This document shows positions 9,278 to 18,469 of a stretch of DNA of 64,000 nt, in pieces. This DNA comes from Paraburkholderia domus (lineage in GTDB: Bacteria; Pseudomonadota; Gammaproteobacteria; Burkholderiales; Burkholderiaceae): positions 62,001 to 126,000 of the forward strand of contig NZ_CAJNAT010000006.1 of assembly GCF_905220705.1 (NCBI RefSeq), in the 5' to 3' direction. A program made the position numbers and the translations under genes. Each line of letters starts with the position of its first letter. Position 1 is the stretch's first letter. The notes below the pieces were generated by a model, which had not been told where the DNA came from, did no database searches, and saw only the letters and a program-made list of their open reading frames with translations.

Positions 9278-9502
9278 CTACAGGCTATTATTAAGGCGCA
9301 CGTAAGAATCCCACGCAAGCCTTGCAATCCCGTCCAAACGATCCGGCGATAGCGTCTGCTGACGCTGTACAATCATCAGCGCATACGGCTTGGAGAGCGC
9401 GCTTGCCTCCTTGCACAGAACGAGTTCGTCGCCGCTCGAAGGTGAGCGGGCGCGCCAGAAGTTGATCGCGGCTTCCAGTTCGTGAATCGTTATCTCGGAC
9501 AT
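9278..9502 (-). CDS. DUF3717-type small protein
   Basis: This 74-residue protein (MSEITIHELEAAINFWR... ending LAWDSYVRLNNSL) matches my memory of the DUF3717 family, common and uncharacterised in Burkholderiaceae. It has no signal peptide, membrane segment or catalytic motif. It diverges from the response-regulator gene at 9665. An upstream in-frame ATG (9529) would add nine residues; I prefer 9502 because the conserved part begins there. Confidence 0.75.
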   Translation of the reverse strand: MSEITIHELEAAINFWRARSPSSGDELVLCKEASALSKPYALMIVQRQQTLSPDRLDGIARLAWDSYVRLNNSL

Positions 9503-9664
9503 GACTTCGTGATCGCTCGTTGGCCGCATTAACGCTGCTCGATAGCTGCTTCGTGGTCACTTCGTGCCAGTTCGGCATGGCCATGCCGCACGCTGCCTGT
9601 GCAGCAGGCGCCCCGGCGAACCGCTTGCCCAGACGCCTAAACCCATTGTACTTGAGCGAAATCC

Positions 9665-10351
9665 ATGCGACTCCTTCTGATCGAAGATGACCGCCCCATC
9701 GCACGCGGCATCCAAAGCAGTCTCGAACAAGCCGGCTTCACCGTCGACATGGTCCATGACGGCATTTTCGCCGAACAGGCCCTCACCCAAAACCGCCACG
9801 AACTGGTGATCCTCGATCTGGGCCTGCCCGGTATCGACGGTATGACACTGCTCGCGCGCTTCCGTCAGAGCAATCGTCACACGCCGGTGATCATCCTCAC
9901 CGCGCGCGACGAGTTGAACGACCGCGTGCAAGGTCTGAATTCCGGCGCGGACGACTACATGCTGAAGCCGTTCGAACCCACCGAACTCGAAGCGCGCATT
10001 CGTGCGGTCATGCGCCGCAGTGGCCCGCACGGCGATATGCCGCGTCCGGAAGTCTCGCTGGGCGGTGTGCGCCTGTCGGGCGTCGATCGCCGTATTTTCA
10101 ACGACGACAAGCCGCTCGAACTGTCGCCGCGCGAATTCGCGGTGCTCGAAATGCTGCTGCTGCGCCACGGCCGCGTGGTTAGCAAGGCTCAGTTGCAAGA
10201 CCATCTGACGCACTTCGGCGGCGATCTCGGCGATACCGCGATTGAAGTCTATGTGCACCGGGTGCGTAAAAAGCTCGAGAACTGCCGTGTCGAAATCGTC
10301 ACGGTGCGCGGCTTCGGTTACCTGTTGCAGGAAATCCGCCAGGCCGCATAA
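9665..10351 (+). CDS. OmpR-family response regulator (QseB/TctD-like)
   Basis: This 228-residue protein has an N-terminal receiver (acidic pocket EDD at 7-9, phospho-acceptor Asp51 in VILDLGLPG, Lys in DYMLKPF near 102). The C-terminal winged-helix DNA-binding domain ends VEIVTVRGFGYLLQE. Its kinase is encoded 143 bp downstream. The sequence looks closest to the QseB/PmrA/TctD branch; the signal and targets are unknown. Confidence 0.93.
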   Translation: MRLLLIEDDRPIARGIQSSLEQAGFTVDMVHDGIFAEQALTQNRHELVILDLGLPGIDGMTLLARFRQSNRHTPVIILTARDELNDRVQGLNSGADDYMLKPFEPTELEARIRAVMRRSGPHGDMPRPEVSLGGVRLSGVDRRIFNDDKPLELSPREFAVLEMLLLRHGRVVSKAQLQDHLTHFGGDLGDTAIEVYVHRVRKKLENCRVEIVTVRGFGYLLQEIRQAA

Positions 10352-10494
10352 TCGTCGCAAGGGCCGCGATCTGTGTTGCGGCCTGACAGCGCCGGGCCGG
10401 CGCCGCGCACACGGTGCGTAAATCGCCGGCATCCGGCGAATTTTCACGGCGCCACGGTGCTTTTCGCCGTTGCCTCTTTCCCGCGCGTTCGATC

Positions 10495-11997
10495 ATGCCC
10501 CAGCCGGCCGCCAATAGTCTGCGCCGCACGCTGCTGCGGCGCCTCGCTGCTCCCCTTTCGCTGCTCGCACTGATGAGCGGCCTGATCGCTTACTGGCTGG
10601 CGTGGCAGTACACGCAGCACGTGGTCGACCGCTCGCTCGCCGATCTCGCCACCGCGATCTCCAAACAGATCCAGATTGCCGGCCCCGACGCCAAGGTGAC
10701 GGTGCCGCCGCTCGCGCAGGCCATGTTCTCCGATCCGGTCGAACAACTCGTCTATCGGATCAGCAACGGCGACACCGAAATCGCCGGCGACCACAATCTG
10801 CCGCTGCAGGGCACTAGCGTGCGACGTATGCATTACGCGTACGTATTCGAAACACAGCACGACGGTGTGACGGTGCGCGTGGCGCAAGTACGCGTCGACC
10901 AGCCCACCGGCAATCCGATCGTCGTCGAAGTGGGTCAGCCGGTGCATCACCGTTTTCGCATCGCTGCCGAGTTTCTGGTCGCGATCATGATGCCGCTGCT
11001 GTTGCTACTGCTGGCGGGCTGGGTCATCGTGTGGCGCGTCGTCAATCAACAGCTCAATCCACTGACCGACCTCGCGGATTCGTTGAATCGGCAAACCCAC
11101 ACATCGCTCGAACCGGTGGACGAGACCTATGTTCCAGTCGAGATCCGGCCGCTCACCGGCGCGTTGAACGCGCTGCTCGATCGTCTGAAAACCGCCCTCG
11201 ACGGCCAGCGCAAATTTATCGCCGACGCCGCGCATCAGCTGCGCACGCCACTCACCGCTGTCAAGCTGCATGCGGAACAGGCCGCGGTCGCACGCGACCC
11301 GCAGCAGACGCTTGCCGCGGTCCGTGAACTGCGCGCTGCGGCCGATCGCGCCGTGCGGCTGTCGAATCAGTTGCTTTCGCTGGCGCGCGCGGAGCCGGGC
11401 GAACAGGCGGCACGTTTCGTCAACGTGGATATGGCCGCGCTCGCTTTCGATACCGGTGCGGAATGGGTGCCTCGTGCGTTGACTTTCCACGTCGACCTGG
11501 GCTTCCAGCGCCTCGACGATCCTGCCAACGATCACCCGTTAATGGCGCGCGGCAATCCGGTGCTGCTGCACGAAGTCATCGCCAATCTGCTGGATAACGC
11601 GCTCAAGTACGTGCCGCCATCGCGCTTCGATGGCGGTCGCATTACCGTGACGGTCTCGCAAACGGTGATAGACGATCGGCGCATGGCCGAGATCGCCGTC
11701 GAAGACAATGGGCCAGGTGTGCCGCTTACGCAGCAAGCCGATCTGTTCAAACGGTTCTTCCGTGGCGACGGTCAGAGTGAGGCCGGCGTGGATAGCGGTG
11801 CCGGTCTCGGTCTCGCGATTGTCCACGACATCATGGTGCTGCATCACGGCAGCGTGCATTACGAGGATGCGCCGGAAGGCGGTGCGCGCTTCATCGTGCG
11901 TATTCCGCTGATAGCGGCCAGCGTTCAACGCGACGTCGATCCCGAGGCGCGGCGCCCGGCAAAAAAATCGGCGCACTCGGCGCCGATCGATATCTGA
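10495..11997 (+). CDS. Membrane sensor histidine kinase (QseC/TctE-like)
   Basis: This 500-residue kinase has membrane segments at about 18-38 and 160-183 flanking a periplasmic sensor of about 120 residues with a disordered-looking start. A linker leads to the DHp H-box at His247 (AAHQLRTPLTAVKLHAEQA). The ATPase domain has an N-box (HEVIANLLDNALKYV), G1 (VEDNGPGVP) and G2 (GAGLGLAIV). It is the partner of the preceding regulator. The ATG at 10495 is chosen because the basic stretch plus first membrane helix follows at once; the 27-codon upstream extension looks non-coding. Confidence 0.92.
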   Translation: MPQPAANSLRRTLLRRLAAPLSLLALMSGLIAYWLAWQYTQHVVDRSLADLATAISKQIQIAGPDAKVTVPPLAQAMFSDPVEQLVYRISNGDTEIAGDHNLPLQGTSVRRMHYAYVFETQHDGVTVRVAQVRVDQPTGNPIVVEVGQPVHHRFRIAAEFLVAIMMPLLLLLLAGWVIVWRVVNQQLNPLTDLADSLNRQTHTSLEPVDETYVPVEIRPLTGALNALLDRLKTALDGQRKFIADAAHQLRTPLTAVKLHAEQAAVARDPQQTLAAVRELRAAADRAVRLSNQLLSLARAEPGEQAARFVNVDMAALAFDTGAEWVPRALTFHVDLGFQRLDDPANDHPLMARGNPVLLHEVIANLLDNALKYVPPSRFDGGRITVTVSQTVIDDRRMAEIAVEDNGPGVPLTQQADLFKRFFRGDGQSEAGVDSGAGLGLAIVHDIMVLHHGSVHYEDAPEGGARFIVRIPLIAASVQRDVDPEARRPAKKSAHSAPIDI

Positions 11998-12069
11998 CTC
12001 TGCAGTGGTTCGAAGTCCTGCCGCGGGCTGCCTTGAGTTCACTTACGTTCAACTCAGGCAACCCGCGTT

Positions 12070-12594
12070 TCATTTCTTCTTCGTTTTTTTCGCCGACGTC
12101 TTCACTTTGCTGGCCAATTTGTCGGACTTGGAAGCGCCCTTTTCTTTCTCGGCCGGTGCCAGCATCGTGCCGCGGCACTTACGAGCGCCGCAACGGCATT
12201 CGTATTCCTTCTTGAGCTTCTTGGTCTGGCGCGCGTCGATGACGAGACCGTAGTCGTAAAAGATCTCCTCACCTTCAGCGATGTCGCGCAATGCATGCAC
12301 GTACACGTGACCGTCGATCTCTTCGGCTTCGCAGTTCGGCGCGCATGAATGGTTGATCCAGCGCGCGCTGTTGCCGTCCACTTTACCGTCGATCACCTTG
12401 CCGCTATCGAGCGCGAAGTAGAACGTGTGATTCGGTTCGTCCGGATTATGCGGATGACGGCGCAATGCTTCCTTCCAGGAGATCCGCTCACCCTTGTATT
12501 CGATCAGCCGTTCGCCGGCCGCAATCGGCTCGGTGGCAAACACGCCTTTGCCGTGCACACCCGAACGGCGCACGGCGATCCTGCGTGAACTCAT
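12070..12594 (-). CDS. SET-domain protein-lysine methyltransferase-like protein
   Basis: This 174-residue protein has a complete small SET domain: GVHGKGVFA (12-20), the SAM/knot motif NHSCAPNC (81-88), EIFYDYG (110-116) and a post-SET Cys cluster CRCGARKC (133-140) that in eukaryotic enzymes binds zinc with the NHSC cysteine. A Lys/Ala/Ser-rich tail follows (148-174), resembling histone-H1-like tails. It should methylate lysine with SAM; the substrate is unknown. It converges on the kinase gene with a short gap. Confidence 0.88.
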   Translation of the reverse strand: MSSRRIAVRRSGVHGKGVFATEPIAAGERLIEYKGERISWKEALRRHPHNPDEPNHTFYFALDSGKVIDGKVDGNSARWINHSCAPNCEAEEIDGHVYVHALRDIAEGEEIFYDYGLVIDARQTKKLKKEYECRCGARKCRGTMLAPAEKEKGASKSDKLASKVKTSAKKTKKK

Positions 12595-12688
12595 TGAATG
12601 AATCCTTGTGAAGAACTGGGGGTGAAGATCCGGCAGCCGCCAGAAATGCCCGCGTCTAACGCGCTGCTTTTTCTGACGCGGATAGCAA

Positions 12689-12713
12689 ACGCGGCGCCTT
12701 GCGAGCGCCGCGT
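12689..12713 (-). terminator. Hairpin downstream of the OYE gene
   Basis: ACGCGGCGC-7 nt-GCGCCGCGT is a perfect 9-bp stem. Read on the minus strand it is followed by TTTGCT, a weak U-tract, and lies about 100 bp past the OYE stop codon. Likely a weak terminator; the 220 bp between SET and OYE genes holds nothing else I recognise. Confidence 0.4.
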
Positions 12714-12814
12714 CGACCTGTGACGCTCATGCGCCACATCCGGCATCCTACACGCTCAAGATGGCTTCGTTCAACCATCAATAAGACGTACGCGCTCAAG
12801 GCGCATTGGCAGGT

Positions 12815-13927
12815 TCACCGTTGTCCGAAGGAAATGTCGCCGAACAGTGCTTTTTGCTCGCGCGGCTGTGAACGCCAGTACTGCGGCGGCGCTACGACAG
12901 TCGCGCCGAGTTGCGCCGCGGCATGCCACGGCCAGCGCGGGTTGTACAACAGCGCGCGAGCCAGCGCGATCAGATCAGCATCGCCCTCTTCGATCAGTTG
13001 TTCAGCATGCAGCGGATCGGTAATCAGGCCCACGCCGATGGTAGTGAGGCCCGTCGCCTGTTTGACGGCTCTCGCGAACGGGATCTGGTAGCCCGGCTCA
13101 AGCGGAATCTTCTGCAACGGCGAGACACCGCCGGACGATACGTCGATCCAGTCGCAGCCGCGCTTTTTCAACTCCTGCGCGAACGCGATCGTGTCCTCGA
13201 GCGTCCAGCCGCCTTCGACCCAGTCGGTCGCCGAGACACGCACGCCAACCGGTTTGTCGGCGGGAAACGCTGCGCGCACGACGTCGAAGATCTCGAGTGG
13301 AAAGCGCATGCGGTTCTCGAGCGAACCGCCATATTCGTCGCTGCGTTGATTGGCGATCGGCGACAGGAACTGATGCAGCAAATAGCCGTGTGCCGCGTGC
13401 ACTTCCAGTGCGTCGACGCCGAGGCGCGCGGCGCGGCGCGCAGAGGCCGCGAAGGCTTCGCGGATCCGGTTCAATGCGGGCGTGTCGAGTGCAAGCGGGG
13501 GCTCTTCACCCGCTTTGTGCGGCAACGCTGACGGCGCATGTGGCAGCCAGCCGCCTTGCGAGACCGGAATCAGCTGGCCGCCTTCCCAAGGTGCCTGACT
13601 CGACGCCTTGCGCCCCGCATGCGCCAACTGTATCGCGACGCGAATAGGCGAATGCTTGCGGATTGCGGCGAGAACGGGCACAAGTGCGGCTTCGGTGGCG
13701 TCGTCCCACAGTCCGAGATCGCCCGGCGTGATGCGGCCATCCGGTTCAACGGAGGTCGCCTCGATGCACAACAGGCCGGCGCCGGATAACGCGAGACTGC
13801 CAAGATGGATCATGTGCCACGCCGTCGCCTCGCCACGTTCGGCGGAATACTGGCACATCGGAGAGACGACGATACGATTAGGAAGCGTCACGCTACGCAG
13901 CGTGAGCGGAGAAAAGAGCGCGCTCAT
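12815..13927 (-). CDS. NADH:flavin oxidoreductase, Old Yellow Enzyme family (YqjM/XenA-like)
   Basis: This 370-residue TIM-barrel FMN enzyme has the YqjM-class N-terminal PMCQYSA (Cys25) that tunes the flavin, WHMIHLGSLA, QLAHAGRKAS, the substrate-binding HAAHGYLLHQFLSP and SDEYGGSLENR, and the phosphate-binding end. It reduces activated C=C bonds of enones, nitro-compounds and similar xenobiotics using NAD(P)H. It stands alone, with no linked regulator. Confidence 0.93.
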   Translation of the reverse strand: MSALFSPLTLRSVTLPNRIVVSPMCQYSAERGEATAWHMIHLGSLALSGAGLLCIEATSVEPDGRITPGDLGLWDDATEAALVPVLAAIRKHSPIRVAIQLAHAGRKASSQAPWEGGQLIPVSQGGWLPHAPSALPHKAGEEPPLALDTPALNRIREAFAASARRAARLGVDALEVHAAHGYLLHQFLSPIANQRSDEYGGSLENRMRFPLEIFDVVRAAFPADKPVGVRVSATDWVEGGWTLEDTIAFAQELKKRGCDWIDVSSGGVSPLQKIPLEPGYQIPFARAVKQATGLTTIGVGLITDPLHAEQLIEEGDADLIALARALLYNPRWPWHAAAQLGATVVAPPQYWRSQPREQKALFGDISFGQR

Positions 13928-14000
13928 GGATTACGCCTAGTAAATACCAAAGAGCGAACGAGCATAGCACCGCGGATGATTGTCTGCAGGTGCCCGCAGA

Positions 14001-14714
14001 TCAGGGTTTCGGCTCAACCTGATCGAGCCACTCGCTGAACATCCGGCGCGCGGCGGCTTCCAGCGTCGGACCGAACTGCGCAGTCTCGGCCCGCAACTGA
14101 CGCGCATCGATACCGTGGCCGGCAATCTCACCGGCGTTACCGATCAACCAGGGCTCGAACCGGTCGGCGCGAATCTCCGGATGACATTGCAGGCCCAGCA
14201 CGTGACCGCCCCAGGCGAACGCCTGGTTTTCGCACGCAGGCGTCGAGGCGAGACGCGTGGCGTTGTCGGGAAGATCGAACGTGTCGCCGTGCCAATGCAG
14301 CATCGATGTGTGCGCGCCGTCCAGATGACGCACCGGTGAAACACGGCCCGCATCGGTGAGCGTAAGCGGTGTCCAGCCGAGTTCGGTATGGCCTGCGGGA
14401 TAGACGCGCGCACCGAGCGCACGCGCGATCAATTGCGCGCCGAGGCAGATGCCGAGCGTCGGCAAACCGGCGGCAATCCGCCTTTCGATCATGGAAAGCA
14501 ACGGTACGAGCGTCGGGTAAAGCGCGTCGTCGGTTGCACTGATCGGGCCGCCGAGTACGACCATGAGCGATGCGGCAACCGGGTTCGGTGCTTCGATACG
14601 GGCAAAGCCGACGTCGAGATAGCGCACCGGGCGACCACGTTCGCCGAGCTCCAGCTCAAGACTGCCCAGATCCTCGAAGTGCACGTGGCGAATGGCCAGA
14701 ACTTCGCGATTCAT
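14001..14714 (-). CDS. Class I glutamine amidotransferase-like protein
   Basis: This 237-residue protein carries a full GATase1 triad: nucleophile Cys90 in LGICLGAQLIARALG, and His178 and Glu180 in LQCHPE. Free-standing proteins of this family (GuaA-N-like, often called glutamine amidotransferase) hydrolyse glutamine or gamma-glutamyl compounds; no synthetase partner is adjacent. The start at 14714 opens MNREVLAIRHVHFEDLG, typical of the group. Substrate unknown. Confidence 0.9.
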   Translation of the reverse strand: MNREVLAIRHVHFEDLGSLELELGERGRPVRYLDVGFARIEAPNPVAASLMVVLGGPISATDDALYPTLVPLLSMIERRIAAGLPTLGICLGAQLIARALGARVYPAGHTELGWTPLTLTDAGRVSPVRHLDGAHTSMLHWHGDTFDLPDNATRLASTPACENQAFAWGGHVLGLQCHPEIRADRFEPWLIGNAGEIAGHGIDARQLRAETAQFGPTLEAAARRMFSEWLDQVEPKP

Positions 14715-14842
14715 CAGCCTGTCCCACCTTCAGGTTGACTAAAGACTTGCCGCTACACGGCGCGAACCGGCCAGCGGACGGCAATCGCCGCCCGCCGGAA
14801 CCCGGCTTGGCAGTGTAGCGGATTGTCCCGGAAGAAGCCGCC

Positions 14843-15481
14843 TTATTGGGCGAAGATCTTCCAGGTCTTCTTCTGGGTGGCAACGTCGGCCGCTTCGTAC
14901 ACCGAGCAATCGAGACGCAGATCCGTGTCCGACATATTCATGTCGAGCAGCCCGCAGTGATGCGGCGTCTTCTTCGGATTCTTGCTCGGCTCGAAGTGCG
15001 TGCAGCTCAGGCACATGCGGTGCGGCGGAATGGTGCCCTGCGCTTCCAGCTGGTGGATGGTCTTGAGCAGCGTGCGATAGAACAGCGTCTGCTCTTCGTC
15101 GCGCAGCGTGCCGACCGCTTTGGCCAAGAAGTCCGGCCATTGCGCAGCGCGCTTGGCGGCGGTGCGGCCGCGCGCCGTCAGACGGACCGCGAGGGCGCGA
15201 CCGTCGTCGAGGGCACGGCGCTTTTCGACCAAGCCCTTGGTCTCGAGCGTGCTCACGGCATCGCTGGTGGTCGCGGCCGTCAGGGCCGTTTCACGGGCGA
15301 TTTCGCCAAGACGCATCGGGCCCTTGCGCTGCATCAGCAAGACCAGAATTTCGCCTTGGGTCGGCGTAAGGCCTGCGCCCTCCGCCCATTCCCAAGCCTG
15401 GCTCCGCATCGCCGTGCTCAATCGCAATAGGCTGTGGGTCACTCGCCCGGTTGCCTTTTCTCCGTATACGCCTTCGCTCAT
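14843..15481 (-). CDS. MarR-family regulator with C-terminal Cys/His cluster
   Basis: This 212-residue protein has a MarR winged HTH at about 15-145 (LTPTQGEILVLLMQRKGPMRLGEIARETALTAATTS.. and the wing RRALDDGRALAVRLT). MarR proteins usually end near 150-160 residues; this one adds about 55, with Cys157, Cys160, Cys176, Cys192 and His154, 162, 174, 175, including MCLSC and HHCG. That spacing suggests a metal (Zn or Fe-S) or redox-sensing module. It probably binds the long upstream intergenic region; targets unknown. Confidence 0.88.
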   Translation of the reverse strand: MSEGVYGEKATGRVTHSLLRLSTAMRSQAWEWAEGAGLTPTQGEILVLLMQRKGPMRLGEIARETALTAATTSDAVSTLETKGLVEKRRALDDGRALAVRLTARGRTAAKRAAQWPDFLAKAVGTLRDEEQTLFYRTLLKTIHQLEAQGTIPPHRMCLSCTHFEPSKNPKKTPHHCGLLDMNMSDTDLRLDCSVYEAADVATQKKTWKIFAQ

Positions 15482-15956
15482 AATCTTCGTTTGGTTTATT
15501 AAAGCTTGCGTGCGATGCCGGCAGAACCTCTGCCAAGCACACCCGTAGCCTGTGTGGGGTAGCCTCGCCCAAAAGCAGACGAGACGGTTTCTACTATCTC
15601 AAAAATTTACCGCCTTGCAAGCCAAAGGCAGCGAAAACGACATTCTATGCGAGACCGGCCAATCGTACAGCTAAGTTATCCAACACAAGCTGTGGATAAC
15701 CATGGGAAAACACAGGGGATGGCGTGTGTGCCGATTCTTGATAAGCCACGTGCCACCTCTGCCCTTACAAAAGTTGTCCTCGTTTACCGGCACCGATGCG
15801 CCTCGGATCAGCCCAGTTATAGTTTACATAGCGCGTTGACTTTTCAGGGAATTATTCAGTTGTCCACAGGCAGATGCAATGCTTGTTAACTACTACTACG
15901 TTTGTATACGTAAACTTTAGAAAAACCTAAAGCCCCGCGAGCTGGAAATTTATTTA
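15482..15956. other. Intergenic region with DnaA-box-like sites
   Basis: This 475 bp stretch contains no credible gene. It is more A/T-rich than its surroundings. It holds TTATCCAAC (15676-15684), a perfect reverse DnaA box TGTGGATAA (15691-15699) and TTGTCCACA (15860-15868, one mismatch). A GTATACGTA element lies at 15904-15912 and recurs at 19039-19047. It should also hold the promoter of the MarR gene (TTTATTAAA near 15500). Confidence 0.55.
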
Positions 15957-15982
15957 CGAAAAAAAACCCGCACGAAGCGGGT
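15957..15982 (-). terminator. Rho-independent terminator of ybdK
   Basis: On the minus strand, ACCCGC-TTCGT-GCGGGT followed by an unbroken run of eight or more T. It lies about 40 bp past the ybdK stop. Textbook intrinsic terminator. Confidence 0.9.
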
Positions 15983-16019
15983 CTTCCTTACGGTTTAACG
16001 TAAGCAATCCTGTATCTGG

Positions 16020-17135
16020 CTAGGCTCGCCACTGCAGACACTGCTGCCTTACAGCTTCGTGCAAGGATTTTTCCTGGTCGAAGACGCCGCGTAGCCACGT
16101 CGCGTCATTCACCTGCCCACGCGCGATCGCACCGATTTCGGCAAGCGCTTTGCCCGAACCCAATGCTTCGGCGTGCGGCGCAATCAGATCCAGCGTTTCG
16201 AGGATGTCTTCGGAAATCGTCTTGCGTTCGCTCGTTTGCGGATTGATGCAGTTGCCGGCCAGACCGAAGCGACATGCTTCAAAACGGTTGAACGTGTAGA
16301 CAAGGTAATCGTCTTCCTTCGGCGTGATCGGCTTGTCGAGCAGCAAATGCCGTGCAAGCGTCTGGATGTAGCAGGCAATCGCCGCGGCGCGATCCACTGA
16401 AAACGGCGTATCCATCACGCGCACTTCGATCGTCCCGAAACCCGGCTTCGGCCGGATGTCCCAGTAAAAATCCTTCATGCTGTTGACCACGCCGGTGTGA
16501 ACCATCTTCGAGAAATACTCTTCGAAGCTGTCCCACGTCAGCACGAACGGCGCTCGGCCGGACAGCGGAAACGCGAACACGGAATTCAGGCGTGCCGAAT
16601 GAAAACCGGTGTCCACACCTTGCACGAACGGGGATGAAGCCGACAATGCGATGAAATGCGGAATGAAGCGCGACATGGAATGCAGCAGATACAGCGCGCT
16701 ATTCGGATTCGGACAGCCGATGTGCACGTGCTGGCCGAACACCGTAAATTGCTTGGCAAGGTAACCGTACAACTCCGAAAGATACTGAAAGCGCGGTGTA
16801 TCGACGATCTGCCGTTCGCTCCATTGCTGGAACGCATGTGTGCCGCCGCCGCACAAGCCGACGTTCAGGTGATCGGCCGCGGAAACCAGCGTGTCGCGGA
16901 TCTTACGCAAATCGGTGACGGCCTGTTCGTGCGTCGTGCAAATACCAGTCGACAACTCGATCATGCTTTCGGTTATTTCCGGCGTGATGTTGCCGGGAAT
17001 TTTTTCGTCCTTGATGAGGCGCATCAGATCCGAGCCGGCTTTGGTCAGATCATAGTCGTGCGTATTGACGATCTGCATTTCGAGTTCGACACCGAATGTG
17101 AACGGTTTCGAATCGATGAAGGGTTCGAGTGACAT
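16020..17135 (-). CDS. ybdK: YbdK-type carboxylate-amine ligase (glutamate-cysteine ligase 2 family)
   Basis: This 371-residue protein opens with [16 protein letters not shown] (ATP-grasp-like GCS2 start) and contains [29 protein letters not shown] and [15 protein letters not shown]. coli YbdK has weak gamma-glutamylcysteine ligase activity; its physiological substrate is uncertain. A dedicated GshA is encoded separately at 43111, so this enzyme is probably not the main glutathione enzyme. The ATG at 17135 is chosen over one 12 codons upstream, which would start inside an inverted repeat. Confidence 0.9.
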   Translation of the reverse strand: MSLEPFIDSKPFTFGVELEMQIVNTHDYDLTKAGSDLMRLIKDEKIPGNITPEITESMIELSTGICTTHEQAVTDLRKIRDTLVSAADHLNVGLCGGGTHAFQQWSERQIVDTPRFQYLSELYGYLAKQFTVFGQHVHIGCPNPNSALYLLHSMSRFIPHFIALSASSPFVQGVDTGFHSARLNSVFAFPLSGRAPFVLTWDSFEEYFSKMVHTGVVNSMKDFYWDIRPKPGFGTIEVRVMDTPFSVDRAAAIACYIQTLARHLLLDKPITPKEDDYLVYTFNRFEACRFGLAGNCINPQTSERKTISEDILETLDLIAPHAEALGSGKALAEIGAIARGQVNDATWLRGVFDQEKSLHEAVRQQCLQWRA

Positions 17136-17154
17136 GGCGTCCCCTAAGTCAGGT

Positions 17155-17200
17155 CGGCCGGTGTGTGTCACATGCGTGTGTCACACACCGGCCGTTTTTT
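17155..17200 (+). repeat. 13-bp inverted repeat with T-run on the plus strand
   Basis: CGGCCGGTGTGTG (17155-17167) and CACACACCGGCCG (17182-17194) flank a 14-nt loop; T6 follows on the plus strand. It looks like an intrinsic terminator pointing rightward although no rightward gene precedes it. On the minus strand it lies in the ybdK leader, 20 bp from the start codon, where it could act as operator or mRNA structure. Confidence 0.7.
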
Positions 17201-17263
17201 AAGCGAATAAGCTGGATAAAGCGCGCAAATCACGCGCCTGAAGAATCGAGTGGCGGTGCGCGC

Positions 17264-18469
17264 TTACTCTTCGCGCCGTTCGGCCACCAGTGCAAGGCTG
17301 CGGTACACGAGCCACGGGCCGAGAATCTGCAGCACGAAGATCGAACACATCACGATGGCCCGCAATTGCGGATCGAAATTCGGATAAAGGTTGTACGTAT
17401 CGTCGACGAGCAGGTACGCGAGCGCCGACATGGGCGATAACGACAGACCGAGCGCCATGCCCTGCTTCCAGTTCAAGCCGCTCGGCTTGGCGAATGCCAT
17501 CACGCCCACCAGTTTCGCAACCAGACGCGCAACAATCAGACCCAGCGCCGCGACACCGCCGAGCGCGATGTCTTTCCATTCGAATGAAGTTAGCGTCAAC
17601 ACGAACAGAATCACGGTCAACAACCAGCCGGCCGTGCCGAAATGTTCCGGCCACAACTGCGGACGCGCTTCAAGATTCTTCACGATGATGCCTGCGGCCA
17701 GCAATGCAAGAATGGTGGAAAGCTTGAACACATGCGCCACCGCAATGGCCAGCAGCACGAGGCCGAACAGCGCGACGAACGAATGCTCGTCCTGCATGTT
17801 CAGGCGTCGATAAAAAAACGTGCAGGTGCGTGCCAACAGATAGGCCAGCACGAGCGAGCCGACCAGCAGATAGAGCGGCTGCAGAATCGTGGCGTATACG
17901 TTGCCATAAACCTCCTGATGCAACCAGCTGGAGACAAGCTTTTCGATCACCACCGCATACATGCTGTTCAGCGCGGTAAGGGTCAACAAACGTTGGGTCA
18001 CCTGGCCTTCCGCACGCAACTCGGTTTTGAGCTGGATCACCATCGCCGGCGAAGTCGCCATGGCAATCGCGGCGAGCACCGTTGCCACGATCAGCGGCAC
18101 CTTCAGGAACAACAAAACCGGCAAAACCAGCGCGAATGTCAGCGTGGCTTCGGCGATGCTCGACAGGATCAGCCAGGGATTGCGGCGAATCCAGCGCAGA
18201 TCGAGCCGGCTGCCAAGTTCGAATAACAACAAACCCAGTGCGACATCAAGCAACGGCCGCGCGGCGCTTGCGGAATCCGCGTCGATCACGCCGAAACCCG
18301 CTGCGCCTGCTACCAGACCGATGACTGCATAGCCGGAAATGCGCGGCAAACGCCATGCGCGATAGCAGAGTTCGCCGCACAGACCCGCGGCGAGCAATGC
18401 AAGACCAGCCCAAAAAATGGCGTCAGGAGTGAGGGGCCAGGCTGGAAAAAATGAAAACGCCGACTTCAT
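17264..18469 (-). CDS. Cation:proton antiporter, CPA2 family (KefB/Na+-H+ exchanger-like)
   Basis: This 401-residue, almost entirely hydrophobic protein has about 12 membrane helices and CPA2 motifs (GLVAGAAGFGVID, LLLFELGSRLDLRWIRRNPW, ATSPAMVIQLKTELRAEGQ). There is no C-terminal TrkA-N domain, unlike KefB/KefC, so it is a bare transporter domain. It should exchange K+ or Na+ for H+ at the inner membrane. The ATG at 18469 follows CAAGGAGAA. It lies upstream of ybdK on the same strand; a role in ion or glutathione-adduct handling is speculative. Confidence 0.88.
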   Translation of the reverse strand: MKSAFSFFPAWPLTPDAIFWAGLALLAAGLCGELCYRAWRLPRISGYAVIGLVAGAAGFGVIDADSASAARPLLDVALGLLLFELGSRLDLRWIRRNPWLILSSIAEATLTFALVLPVLLFLKVPLIVATVLAAIAMATSPAMVIQLKTELRAEGQVTQRLLTLTALNSMYAVVIEKLVSSWLHQEVYGNVYATILQPLYLLVGSLVLAYLLARTCTFFYRRLNMQDEHSFVALFGLVLLAIAVAHVFKLSTILALLAAGIIVKNLEARPQLWPEHFGTAGWLLTVILFVLTLTSFEWKDIALGGVAALGLIVARLVAKLVGVMAFAKPSGLNWKQGMALGLSLSPMSALAYLLVDDTYNLYPNFDPQLRAIVMCSIFVLQILGPWLVYRSLALVAERREE

